Shown: in pieces, positions 33,755 to 42,141 of the stretch
How positions within the stretch are numbered: the stretch's first letter is position 1
Layout of the letters: every line of letters begins with the position of its first letter
NCBI GenBank assembly: GCA_036555325.1
Contig: DATBLQ010000039.1
Span: 35,432 to 99,431, forward strand
Direction: 5' to 3'
Length of the DNA stretch: 64,000 bases
Source of the DNA: DATBLQ01 sp036555325
GTDB taxonomy: Bacteria > Pseudomonadota > Alphaproteobacteria > Rhizobiales > Aestuariivirgaceae
The notes under the pieces: model-generated
The model's database searches: none
What the model saw: the letters and a program-made list of their open reading frames with translations, nothing else
What the model was told of the DNA's origin: nothing
Position numbers and translations under genes: made by a program

Positions 33755-34571
33755 AGGAAGAAGTTCCAAGAGCGGCCATGCGATCGTTACCGGGGGTAGC
33801 AGCGGCATAGGACTCGCCGCAGCCCGGCATTTTGCCCGCCGCGGCATATCGGTGAGCCTCATTGCGCGCAATGTCGAGCGGCTGAAGAGAGCCCAGTGCG
33901 AGGTTGAGAAGGTAGCCGTAGGCGATGCAGCGGTGGCTGTCTTTAGTGCCGATGTCGGAAATACCGAAGCCTGCAGAAAAGCGATCGAGGAAAGCGTCAC
34001 CCTGTCAGGGCCCCCGACCTGGGCCGTTGCGAGCGCCGGGATCGTGTTACCCGGAAAGTTCCTCGATCTGCCTCTCGAAGCGCACGAAATGCAGGCTCGA
34101 ACGAACTATTTCGGCAGTCTGAATTTTGCCTACCACATAGTTCCCCTTTTGGTGAAAGCCGGCGGTGGGCGCATGATTTTCGTATCGAGTGGGGCAGCTT
34201 TTCTCGGTATCTATGGATACAGCTCCTATGGTCCTTCGAAATTCGCCGTGCGCGGGCTCGCCGAGACACTGCGCGTCGAATTGCAATCCCACAATGTCAG
34301 CGTAACCATTGTTTATCCACCCGATACCAACACTCCGCAGCTCGTTGCCGAAATTCCCCTCCGTCCCGCACCGACGAGTGTGATCACGTCCGCGTCGGGG
34401 CTTTGGGAACCGGAGGACGTAGCAAACGCAATGATACTCGGCGCCGAGCGGGGCCGCTTCATGGTCGTTCCCGGCTGGCGCCTTGGACTCCTCAATCGCG
34501 TGCATAGCATGATCGCTCCCGCGTTCAGATCGTACCAGTCGTGGGTCGTCAAGCGGCACGGTTACCTTTGA
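33741..34571 (+). CDS. Short-chain dehydrogenase resembling 3-ketodihydrosphingosine reductase
   Basis: A 276-residue SDR with TGGSSGIG (17-24), catalytic Ser150 (FVSSGAA), Tyr163 and Lys167 (SYGPSKFAVRGLAE). The stretch YPPDTNTPQ (192-200) is close to the YPPDTDTPGF of eukaryotic 3-ketodihydrosphingosine reductase, and the neighbouring residues also agree with that enzyme. This raises the idea of a sphingoid base or ceramide-type lipid. No serine palmitoyltransferase is in the window, so the substrate could also be another 3-keto-lipid. Start GTG 33741 (or TTG 33744) overlaps the end of ino1; the stop overlaps the next start as TGATG. Confidence 0.7.
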   Translation: MLEPRGRSSKSGHAIVTGGSSGIGLAAARHFARRGISVSLIARNVERLKRAQCEVEKVAVGDAAVAVFSADVGNTEACRKAIEESVTLSGPPTWAVASAGIVLPGKFLDLPLEAHEMQARTNYFGSLNFAYHIVPLLVKAGGGRMIFVSSGAAFLGIYGYSSYGPSKFAVRGLAETLRVELQSHNVSVTIVYPPDTNTPQLVAEIPLRPAPTSVITSASGLWEPEDVANAMILGAERGRFMVVPGWRLGLLNRVHSMIAPAFRSYQSWVVKRHGYL

Positions 34572-35497
34572 TGGACCGAACCTTTCTGTTCCCCTCTGCC
34601 GCTCAAGCTCTGCAACTGTGCTTTATAGTCTGGGCCATAGGCTGTGGCCTCTTGGCCGTCATTGGTTTTTTTCCTGCCGCGCGATCTCGCATGGCAGGGC
34701 TTTGGCGCCTTATGGCCATGGAAGCGCTGATAATTGCGGCGATTGGCCTGCCCTTGGTCATGGGACCTCCCTTTGCACTTGCTGCTCTTGTGCTCATCGC
34801 GGCACGGACTGGCTGGGAAAGCGGTCATGTGAATGCTCTTCGGGCAGGAACCCCTCGGATCGAAATATCCTACTTTAGGATCCAATCTTCGGTACTTTGC
34901 GTTGCAGCGGTCCTGGGCTCATGGATGCTCGCTTCGCGCTGGAGCAATCCGATCGCGGTGGTAACGATCCTCTTGCTGTTGATGGGGTTGGCGGTTCTTG
35001 CCCGCCCCGCCCGGCTGCCTTTGCTGCAAGTCCTAATTCTCCCCGCCCTCCCTCTTGCAGCCCTAGCCGCGCTCATTTCCGAACCGCGATGGTACCCCGC
35101 ACTGATTGTCGCCTTTTTGTTTGTGGAGACTTTCGACAGCTTTGCCCTGCTGGGCGGAAGGTTTCTAGGACAACGGCCCCTTTTTCCCTCGATAAGTCCC
35201 CGCAAGACCGTTGAAGGTTTGCTGAGCGGATTGATGGGCCTCGCAATCGTCGCTTCCGTTCTAAATCTGCTAAGCTTCCATCTGGATTGGCTGCGTTTTG
35301 CTCTACTGCTAGGTGTATGCTCTCTGGTTGCCGTTTTGGGTGATCTAGCAGCGTCGATACCCAAGCGCTCCGCCGGCGTGAAAGATTACCCGCCGCTGCA
35401 TCCGGCGCAGGGTGGTCTTCTCGATATTACCGATTCCTGGCTCGTGGCGGGCCCGACATTCTGCGTCGCCGTTTGGGTTGGAGGGATGATGTCCTAA
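34571..35497 (+). CDS. CdsA-like phosphatidate cytidylyltransferase (divergent signature)
   Basis: A 308-residue polytopic protein. Near the C-terminus ASIPKRSAGVKDYPPLHPAQ, then GGLLDITDSW, follows the CdsA signature S-x2-K-R-x4-K-D-...-H-G-G-x2-D-R-x-D, but with Gln for His before GG and Ile-Thr for Arg-Ile in the final part. ISPRKTVEG, a further CdsA motif, is intact. Predicted role: CTP plus phosphatidic acid to CDP-diacylglycerol, the donor for the phosphatidylinositol-phosphate synthase. It is likely a second, specialised copy beside a housekeeping cdsA elsewhere. Its start overlaps the SDR stop; its stop shares CTAA with the convergent pgpA. Confidence 0.75.
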   Translation: MDRTFLFPSAAQALQLCFIVWAIGCGLLAVIGFFPAARSRMAGLWRLMAMEALIIAAIGLPLVMGPPFALAALVLIAARTGWESGHVNALRAGTPRIEISYFRIQSSVLCVAAVLGSWMLASRWSNPIAVVTILLLLMGLAVLARPARLPLLQVLILPALPLAALAALISEPRWYPALIVAFLFVETFDSFALLGGRFLGQRPLFPSISPRKTVEGLLSGLMGLAIVASVLNLLSFHLDWLRFALLLGVCSLVAVLGDLAASIPKRSAGVKDYPPLHPAQGGLLDITDSWLVAGPTFCVAVWVGGMMS

Positions 35498-35994
35498 CTC
35501 CAACCGAAAAGACGGTGGGCCAGAACGATCGTTAGAACGGTATAACTCGCTGCCAGCAAGTCATCGAGCATCACTCCTAAACCATTTTGCAGGCGCTTCT
35601 CGATTCTGTTGATGGGCCAAGGCTTCCAGATATCGAACAGGCGAAACAGAAAAAAAGCCGCAACAGCTGTGCTTGCGCTTGCGGGGATGAAAACGAACAC
35701 CGCTGCCATGGCCCAGATTTCATCCCACACGATCATGCTGTGGTCGTGCTGGCCTATAGCCCTGCCAGTTGTCTCGCAAACATGCCATCCGATGATGAAC
35801 AACGCCGCCATCACAATCAATTGCCAGTAGACTGCAAGGTGACTGATGGAGGTCAGGTAAAACAGAATCCCGACAGCAGCCCCTGCTGTGCCGGGTGCCT
35901 TCGGAATGAGTCCGGCGCCGAAGCCCAAAGCCAGAAAATACTGTGGCCTGGAGAACAAGAACCTGATGCCCAAATGTTGTTCTGTTGGAGTCAA
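35494..35994 (-). CDS. pgpA: Phosphatidylglycerophosphatase A family lipid phosphatase
   Basis: A 166-residue membrane protein with GFGAGLIPKAPGTAGAAVGI near the N-terminus, IVWDEIWAM, FRLFDIWKPWPI and GVMLDDLLAA, the conserved acidic motifs of PgpA. The family removes the terminal phosphate from phosphatidylglycerol phosphate. In this neighbourhood it could instead act on phosphatidylinositol phosphate; PgpA-type enzymes have been proposed for that step in bacterial inositol-lipid clusters. It could equally be the housekeeping enzyme. TTG 35994 overlaps the stop of the exonuclease gene by 4 bases. Confidence 0.88.
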   Translation of the reverse strand: MTPTEQHLGIRFLFSRPQYFLALGFGAGLIPKAPGTAGAAVGILFYLTSISHLAVYWQLIVMAALFIIGWHVCETTGRAIGQHDHSMIVWDEIWAMAAVFVFIPASASTAVAAFFLFRLFDIWKPWPINRIEKRLQNGLGVMLDDLLAASYTVLTIVLAHRLFGWS

Positions 35995-36857
35995 GAGGCG
36001 CGTTTTTCTCTAGCGGTTGCAAGTTTGGCAAAGCGGCTTGCCAGTTGTTTGAGCTCCCACTTCTGCGCCAAAGCCGACGCTTGACCCCACTGCGGCGTTT
36101 GATCGGGCAACTTCGGAACCGGAGCCGAGGAATCCATTGTTGCGATGCGCAAATAGAGCCGCAGTTCGTCGGCTTGCTGAGACAATCGGCCGTCCGCCAG
36201 AATATTCTCCAACTTTCCGTATTTCCGTAGCAAACTCGCAGCACTCGTTGCCCCGATCCCTTTTGCGCCGGGAAGCCTGTCGGAGGGGTCGCCACGCAGT
36301 GCAATGAAATCTGGCACCTGCTTCGGCTCGACGCCGTAACGCTCCTGCACCTCCTTTGGTCCCACGCGCATCATTTCCCCGCCTCGCACCGGATACACGA
36401 TCTTGGTGAGGTTGGACGCCAGCTGAAAAGAGTCCCGATCTCCGCTTGCCACGATTGTCTCTTGGCCGCGTTTCTCCTCTTGCGCCACCGCCGATGCAAG
36501 GAAATCGTCGGCCTCATACCCCGCACCCTTGGCATTGAGGAAACCACACGCTGCCACGAGCTCCGGCAGCATATCAAGCTGCTCAACAAGGTCGTCATCG
36601 AAGTGGCGACCGCTTTGATATGGCTCATAGGCGATGTGCCGGAAGGTGGGAGAGTCGAGCGTGTCCCACCCCACCAGAACCGCTCTCGGCTGCTCCGTCT
36701 CGTAAAGCTTGAGCAACGAGTTGGCAAAACCGACAATGGCACCCCCCGGCCTGCCCCCTCGCCTCAAAATCGATTTTGGCAAGGCATGATAGGCCCGATG
36801 TGCGAAAGAATCTCCATCAACCACGAGCAGTGGTCGGCTGACGCTTTGACTCTTCAT
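35991..36857 (-). CDS. Stand-alone 5'-3' exonuclease (PolI N-terminal domain / FEN type)
   Basis: A 288-residue nuclease with LLVVDGDSFAHRAYHALP at the start, YEADDFLASA, ASGDRDSFQL and LRGDPSDRLPGAKGIGATSA, which are the acidic metal-binding and helix-hairpin-helix motifs of the PolI 5'-3' exonuclease domain. No polymerase domain follows. Such stand-alone proteins process RNA primers or flaps, or back up PolI. It overlaps pgpA (shared bases 35991-35994), so the two are co-expressed, though their functions seem unrelated. Confidence 0.85.
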   Translation of the reverse strand: MKSQSVSRPLLVVDGDSFAHRAYHALPKSILRRGGRPGGAIVGFANSLLKLYETEQPRAVLVGWDTLDSPTFRHIAYEPYQSGRHFDDDLVEQLDMLPELVAACGFLNAKGAGYEADDFLASAVAQEEKRGQETIVASGDRDSFQLASNLTKIVYPVRGGEMMRVGPKEVQERYGVEPKQVPDFIALRGDPSDRLPGAKGIGATSAASLLRKYGKLENILADGRLSQQADELRLYLRIATMDSSAPVPKLPDQTPQWGQASALAQKWELKQLASRFAKLATAREKRAS

Positions 36858-36958
36858 GGATTGACCGGCAAAAGGCGAATCTTCCCTTAGACATCCACGC
36901 TTGAGACAGCTCCTCCCTGGCTGCCCTCTCGGCGGGGAACGTTTGCAGACGCTCCTCG

Positions 36959-39900
36959 CTACTCCTCTGTTGTCTTGATTGGATCGACAGCTCGGGTGCT
37001 GGATGGAAGTTTCAAGACCTCGATCAGTTCCCCGGTGCGCGCGCTAATTTTGATCGAGAACAACTTGCTTCCCCGCGCGCCGACAAATTCATAAACCTCC
37101 CCCTTGCAGGTCTTCGGCTCGACGTCGACGAAAGCGTATTTTCTGATGATCGACTTGGCCTTCCGGCAACTTTCAGAATTCTTGTAGAACTGGGCCATCT
37201 TCTCCGCCAGTCCATTCGACGAAGAGCTGTTCGATCGCGCCGACTCCCCGGGAGCCGTGTCGATTGAGGCCACCTGTTGCCCGTCTGAACCTTCCTGAGA
37301 TGTGCCGTCAAACACCGGCTTGTCACTCCTGGCAGTCGCATGTTCGCGATTTTCAGGGCGCTGCGGATTGATTATGGCGGTTGCCGTCGAAAAAACCCCG
37401 GCGCTTGGTCGGATGTCAACCTGTTCAGTTCCTCCCAGATAATTCGGCGACTTCAGTATCGCCAAAGCGGTTCTTTGCGCATCCCTGTGTATTTTCTCTA
37501 CCGGCGAGCCGTCTGTTTGGCGGGGAGATTGCGCCAGCAATTTCCTGTTCCGTGAGACCATGATTTCGGGCGTCGACGCCGGGCTTTCTTTTTCAGTGAG
37601 GGCAACCGCGGCAGATGGTGCCTTCTTGGTTCGGATAAACTGATGCTTGTCGGAAGGATCGATCAGACTTGCCGTCAACTGCTTGGTGGCCGATTCACCT
37701 TTCCCGGAGGATGCAGCGGCGAGTTGTCTTGCCGGTTGCTGCACGGCGGGCGTCGTTGTGTTGTCGTTCCACTGAGCGGCTTCCGTAGTCGGCTTGGATA
37801 GAACCGTGTGGTGTCTGTCATTGGGGGCAAACATGCTGGTTACGACCTGCTTGTTGCCCGGCTCAAACAAGCGTGCGAACCTTACGCCTCCCCCGGTCTC
37901 TCTCGCGAAGGCCAGCGGCTCATCGATTTCAACAGCAATGGGCCTGGTTTGAACGGCCTCTTGCTTGACTAAGGAAGCGAACGATTTGGTCGTTGCCTGG
38001 ATTTCCTTGGCGCGCTCCAGCGGGTCATATGCTCTCGCTGCCGGTGCGGTCATCAGCCTCGATGATCGTTCTCGGGGCTGATCGATCGCTTCTACCGGCT
38101 TGGCTTCGATGGCGCTTTGCTTGTCACCGGGGGCAAAAAGGCTTGCCGTTAGCAGCTCTTTTCCTGGTTTTGTCGAGCCTGCGCCAGCCCCGGAAATGGC
38201 CGCTGGCGCCTCCTGAATTCGCCCATCGACCTGGGCGATGATTGGCCTTTCTTGGATTGCCGCCGTCTTCTCGTTTGGCCTGGATAGACTGGCTGGTATT
38301 TGGTCTTTCCTGGCCCGAGCTGGCAAATCGATGAATCTTCTCGCGGGCAAGGCAAATTTGGGTGCCGCCCCGCTCGGCTCGTCGATCTCGAGGGTGACTG
38401 GCCTGGCTTTGACCCAACTTGGCTCCTCGCCGGAGACGGATAAGCTCGCCGTCACCTGCTCCCGACTGCCGGGGTCCGGCAAACCGCTCCCTTCGCTCCC
38501 GAATGGTTCAGTCGGCCCAGTTGCTCCACCGTCCTTTGCTTTCTCAATGTCGCCAGGTCGCGGCTTGATTTGCACCGTCGTTGCTGGCCGGTCCATAGAG
38601 GCGGGCAGGTTCGCCATGACCTGCTTCTTGTCACTTGAGTCCGATAAGTTCCCTGTCACCCGTTCCTTCCCTCCCGGCTCGGGCGCGCCTGGCAATTTCA
38701 TGGAGGGCGGCGGCGTCAACTTTGGTGCAGGCTCCTTAAGCTCGCCCGTTCCGACCAGCTCGCCCTTGATCGTCTGCTGCCTCTCATCGGATGTCGGCAG
38801 CGTCGCGATCTGCTTCATCCCGCCCGGCTCGGCTCCCGTCGGTTTCGTTTCAGGCGGCGGCATCAATTTTGGTGCCGCTTTCTTCGGCTCACTCATCTCG
38901 ACCGGCTTGGCCTCCATCGCTTGCTGCGTCATGTCGGGTGCCGCCAATGCCGTGACCTGCTTCTTGCCGAGCTCGGCTCCCGTCGGTTTCGTCGCAGGCG
39001 GCGGCGTCAACTTCGGTGCCGCTTTCGCCGGCTCGTCCGTCCCAACCGGCTTGACCTTGATCGTCTGTTGCTTCCCCTCCGGCGCTACCAACGCCGTGAT
39101 CTGCTTCTTGCCGAGCTCAGCCGTCCCCGTCGGTTTCGCTTCAGGCGGCGGCGTCAACTTCGGCGCAGTTTTCGTCGGCTCGTCCGTCCCAACCGGCTTG
39201 ACCTTGATCGTCTGTTGCTTCCCCTCCGGTGCTACCAACGCCGAGACGTGCTCTTTCCCGCCCGGCTCGGTTCCAGTTGATTTTACTATTGACACCTTGG
39301 TCGGTGGCCGCTCCGACGGCGCTGCGGGAACCTTAGGAATCATAGAACTTTGGGCAGGCTCGACTCGATCCCGTGCCGCAACTCCTAAAGATTTCGCCAT
39401 TGATTGATTAACTCGATCTACCGTGTGGAAGTCTGGCTGCGTTTTTTCCGCAACCTTGATGGCTGGGGGTCGTTTTGGTGTGGCGACAACATCTCCGCCA
39501 TCGAATTCATTGAGAATTGTCTCAGGCTCTTCCGTTTTTCCCACGGCCTCAAGCGTTTCAGCCCGCACCGCTCCTGCCACGGTCGATGTCAACGGTGCTC
39601 CGCTATCAGTTTGCGTTTTCACCGTCACGTTGCTGGCCGCTTCTCCTCGCACCGGGATGGAAGGTTCCCGACCATCGAACGGCTCAAGTGGCGTCTGAGG
39701 CTCCTGAGTTTTGTCATCGGTGGCAACTTCACGCTCGGTCTTGGAAGCCGATATGGCGGAATCAAAAGAGTTAGCATTCCCGGCGCTCATTGAACGAGGA
39801 TCTTCTGTGGTGCGCACGGCAACCTCGATCGAGGGCCGTCTCCTGGGAAGCACGGCTGCTTCGGTCGTGCGGTTCACATCAACCGTGGGCACGAGCTTCG

Positions 39901-40678
39901 GTGCTTTTCCCTCATTCGGTGGGGATGCGTCCTTTGTTAAGACACTCACCGCTTGCGACTTGGCCGGTTCAGACTTGGCTGCAACTGCTGGTCTTGTTAC
40001 ATCGATCCGGTTACCGGCATTCTGCCAGTCGAATTTCGTTTCGCGTTGGGTCGAATTGACCTCAGGTTTTGCCTTTGCCGCAATCTTGATCGGTGGGCGG
40101 TTTTTCCGTTTTACTTCGGCAACTGACGCAGGCGCCTTGGGTTGCTTCGTTGCCTTTGCTTGCTGCGATTTGCTGAGCCGAGTCTCTGACTTGACCACCT
40201 TGCTCGCAGATTGCGATTTCGGCTTGGCCTGTTCCTCCGGTTGCTGTTCAGCCACTAGTTTTCGTTTTTTGCGCAGCTGCGGTTGATCTTCCTCCGGTTG
40301 CTGTTCAGCCACCAGTTTTCGTTTTTTGCGCAGCCGCGGTTGATCTTCCTCCGGTTGCTGTTCAGCCACCAGTTTTCGTTTTTTGCGCAGCTGCGGTTGA
40401 TCTTCCGGTTGCTGTTCAGCCACCGGTTTTCGTTTTTTGCGCAGCTGCGGTTGATCTTCCTCCGGTAGATTGGCCTGGTCTTGAGTTTTCTGTTTCTGAT
40501 CCGCTGCTGGCTTTTTCTTTTTGCGCAGCTGCAGGTCCTCGCTTTCCGAAGAAGAAAGCTCATTTTGATACACATGGTATCGTGAGAAATTGCGTGAACC
40601 CGCGTCCGTATCGGGCGGCAGAAGAATGCAAAATATTCCAACGAATGCTGCGACAGCCATATAGGACCGGATTTTCAT
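36959..40678 (-). CDS. Giant secreted Lys/Arg-rich repeat protein with NFSRY motif and C-terminal PepSY-like domain
   Basis: About 1239 residues of unrecognised family. A signal peptide (about 1-26) is followed by NFSRYHV (30-36), four near-identical 18-19-residue repeats built on QLRKKRKLVAEQQPEEDQP (72-148), a long low-complexity region rich in Lys, Pro, Thr and Glu with a second repeat family of about 47 residues, and a C-terminal domain with Cys1171 and Cys1191 that is 31/54 identical to the end of the protein at 2347-3072. The very basic repeats could bind acidic glycans, phospholipids or peptidoglycan; that is inference. Start ATG 40678 is chosen for the signal peptide; a longer frame to 40801 is less likely. 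The coding strand is unmistakable from repeats and the conserved ends. Confidence 0.75.
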   Translation of the reverse strand: MKIRSYMAVAAFVGIFCILLPPDTDAGSRNFSRYHVYQNELSSSESEDLQLRKKKKPAADQKQKTQDQANLPEEDQPQLRKKRKPVAEQQPEDQPQLRKKRKLVAEQQPEEDQPRLRKKRKLVAEQQPEEDQPQLRKKRKLVAEQQPEEQAKPKSQSASKVVKSETRLSKSQQAKATKQPKAPASVAEVKRKNRPPIKIAAKAKPEVNSTQRETKFDWQNAGNRIDVTRPAVAAKSEPAKSQAVSVLTKDASPPNEGKAPKLVPTVDVNRTTEAAVLPRRRPSIEVAVRTTEDPRSMSAGNANSFDSAISASKTEREVATDDKTQEPQTPLEPFDGREPSIPVRGEAASNVTVKTQTDSGAPLTSTVAGAVRAETLEAVGKTEEPETILNEFDGGDVVATPKRPPAIKVAEKTQPDFHTVDRVNQSMAKSLGVAARDRVEPAQSSMIPKVPAAPSERPPTKVSIVKSTGTEPGGKEHVSALVAPEGKQQTIKVKPVGTDEPTKTAPKLTPPPEAKPTGTAELGKKQITALVAPEGKQQTIKVKPVGTDEPAKAAPKLTPPPATKPTGAELGKKQVTALAAPDMTQQAMEAKPVEMSEPKKAAPKLMPPPETKPTGAEPGGMKQIATLPTSDERQQTIKGELVGTGELKEPAPKLTPPPSMKLPGAPEPGGKERVTGNLSDSSDKKQVMANLPASMDRPATTVQIKPRPGDIEKAKDGGATGPTEPFGSEGSGLPDPGSREQVTASLSVSGEEPSWVKARPVTLEIDEPSGAAPKFALPARRFIDLPARARKDQIPASLSRPNEKTAAIQERPIIAQVDGRIQEAPAAISGAGAGSTKPGKELLTASLFAPGDKQSAIEAKPVEAIDQPRERSSRLMTAPAARAYDPLERAKEIQATTKSFASLVKQEAVQTRPIAVEIDEPLAFARETGGGVRFARLFEPGNKQVVTSMFAPNDRHHTVLSKPTTEAAQWNDNTTTPAVQQPARQLAAASSGKGESATKQLTASLIDPSDKHQFIRTKKAPSAAVALTEKESPASTPEIMVSRNRKLLAQSPRQTDGSPVEKIHRDAQRTALAILKSPNYLGGTEQVDIRPSAGVFSTATAIINPQRPENREHATARSDKPVFDGTSQEGSDGQQVASIDTAPGESARSNSSSSNGLAEKMAQFYKNSESCRKAKSIIRKYAFVDVEPKTCKGEVYEFVGARGSKLFSIKISARTGELIEVLKLPSSTRAVDPIKTTEE
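38690..39290 (-). repeat. Coding repeats of about 47 residues in the giant protein
   Basis: Four to five tandem units of about 140 bases encode variants of a segment running KPTGAELGKKQVTAL, then a variable part, then KPVGTDEP, ending APKLTPPP. The two best-preserved units are near-identical, which suggests recent duplication and probable length variation between strains. Ends are approximate. Confidence 0.6.
40235..40465 (-). repeat. Tandem 54-57-base coding repeats (KKRK-rich)
   Basis: Four copies encode DQPQLRKKRKLVAEQQPEE with few changes; one copy is three bases shorter. All stay in frame, so the array is part of the protein, not a CRISPR or noncoding satellite. Each unit pairs a basic KKRK core with an acidic PEED end. 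Confidence 0.8.
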
Positions 40679-41053
40679 TAGAAATCCCACGCAACCTACA
40701 GTGATCATGCGGTGCTGCAGACGGGGGTTACCGCATTTGCCCGGGTCACAACCTGTTTGCAGTCTTTCCCAGCTACAATGATCGTTTCTTGGGCCACTCA
40801 CAAGGGTTTAAAGCTCCAATTCTAGGCCCAACGGTTATTTGATTAAGATTGAAACGGAGCGTGTGGCCTTGACACAACTGATGCTTCCCAAGTGAGCAAT
40901 AAAATTGCACGGATGGGCAAAGCACAATCGAAAGAGGCGAGTTTGCTTGAAACCCCATAGGGCTTCGGCTAGTCGAGTTCTGCCTCCAACCCTCCCCACC
41001 AAGGAGGGACCATTCCTGCCAGAACAATCCTGCTCCTCGGGCGTTAACCCAGT
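40679..41053. other. 375-base divergent intergenic region
   Basis: It separates the giant repeat protein (leftward) from the extensin-family gene (rightward) and probably carries both promoters. TTGACA at 40869-40874 is a possible -35 element, but no matching -10 lies at the normal distance. CCCTCC at 40990-40995 and GGAGGG at 41003-41008 can pair around a 7-base loop, in what would be the extensin-gene leader. I see no gene or RNA in it. Confidence 0.35.
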
Positions 41054-42115
41054 ATGAGAATAGAAAAAATTGGCTTGATTGCTGCAATTTTGTTGGCGGC
41101 CGGCACGATCGTGGCGGCGGAGCCCGCGCAGGCCGCGGCCAAGAAGGTGTCAACGTCAAATTTTCTTTGCAAAACTTTCAAATTGGATTGTCCGCGCAAG
41201 CTCGCGCGCAAGAAACCCCCCGCTGCAAAACGGGCCACGGCAAAGCGCAGCGCGCCCTCCTCCCCCAAGCCTGCGGTTGCGCCGATTAAGGCCTCCAAAG
41301 CCTCGCCGACCAAGTCCCCCAAAGTGAAGCCCGACCTGAAGACGCAACCAGTCGCACAGAGTGCCCCGACCCAACGCCCTGTCGCTCTCGGTTTGATCCC
41401 CAAGCCAAGGCCAAAGCCGCCGATCGCCCAAGCCGCCTCTCAGGTCAGGTCCGCTGACCTTCCGCAGCAGCAGCCACCTTCGGAAAAGCTGCAGAAGAAA
41501 CGGCCACTTTCGGAAAACCCGCCCCCCGTAACTCCGTCCGACGATGCTCCCATGGCGGCGGCGCAGTGCAGATCAGAGCTTGTGGCCATGCGAGTTGAAT
41601 TCCTCATCCCCGATCCCATTGAGGCGGTTGACAATTGTAGTGTCTTCGATCCCGTACAGCTCAAGTCGATTGAAACCATGAACGGCCCGGTGGATTTGCC
41701 CGGACAGCCTATCTTCAATTGCCGGTTCGCGCGGCGATTCAGTTCCTGGGTCACCGATATTGCAGCGCCCGTCACCGCCACGCTCGGCCAAGCAAATCTT
41801 GCATCCCTTTCGACAGGCCCAGGTTATGAATGCCGTGCTAGAAACGGGGATTCGACGAACAAGATGAGCGAGCATGCCTTTGGCAATGCTGTTGACATCG
41901 ACGGCATAACTCTCGTCAACGGCAAGCGTATTGAGATATCAAGCGTGGCCGACACGCAGGATCCGCACCATCGCCTCCTTATGGCCTTCCGTACCGCAGC
42001 CTGCGGGTATTTCACCACCGTACTGGGCCCCGGCGCCAATGCGGCCCATGCCTCGCATTTTCACTTCGATTTGGCGATGCGCGGCAAGAACGGCGACCAT
42101 CGAATTTGTGAGTAG
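41054..42115 (+). CDS. Extensin-family cell-wall protein (LAS/D-Ala-D-Ala-peptidase fold)
   Basis: A 353-residue secreted protein: signal peptide (about 1-25, ending AEPAQAAA), a Lys/Pro/Ala-rich linker, and a C-terminal domain (about 175-353) with CRSELV, SEHAFGNAVDID and SHFHFDLAM. These zinc-site motifs and several cysteines fit the bacterial extensin-like C-terminal domain, which shares the fold of D-Ala-D-Ala carboxypeptidases and is common in rhizobia. Probable role in peptidoglycan handling in the periplasm. The basic linker resembles that of the divergent repeat protein in composition only. No strong ribosome-binding site precedes ATG 41054. Confidence 0.85.
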   Translation: MRIEKIGLIAAILLAAGTIVAAEPAQAAAKKVSTSNFLCKTFKLDCPRKLARKKPPAAKRATAKRSAPSSPKPAVAPIKASKASPTKSPKVKPDLKTQPVAQSAPTQRPVALGLIPKPRPKPPIAQAASQVRSADLPQQQPPSEKLQKKRPLSENPPPVTPSDDAPMAAAQCRSELVAMRVEFLIPDPIEAVDNCSVFDPVQLKSIETMNGPVDLPGQPIFNCRFARRFSSWVTDIAAPVTATLGQANLASLSTGPGYECRARNGDSTNKMSEHAFGNAVDIDGITLVNGKRIEISSVADTQDPHHRLLMAFRTAACGYFTTVLGPGANAAHASHFHFDLAMRGKNGDHRICE

Positions 42116-42141
42116 AAAGTACCGCCGGCCAATCAGTCGGC

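Noticed and set aside
34571..35994. CdsA-like and PgpA genes seen only as housekeeping phospholipid genes
   Set aside because: Possible for pgpA, but the altered CdsA signature and the tight operon with ino1 and the SDR argue for a specialised role, so I kept the cluster interpretation with this caveat.
38238..39407. A 389-codon rightward open frame
   Set aside because: It is antisense to the repeat region of the giant protein; its own repeats simply mirror that region, and it has no family match. The leftward frame has a signal peptide and conserved ends.
40235..40465. Tandem repeats considered as a CRISPR array
   Set aside because: Units are contiguous without unique spacers and stay in frame with a secreted protein.
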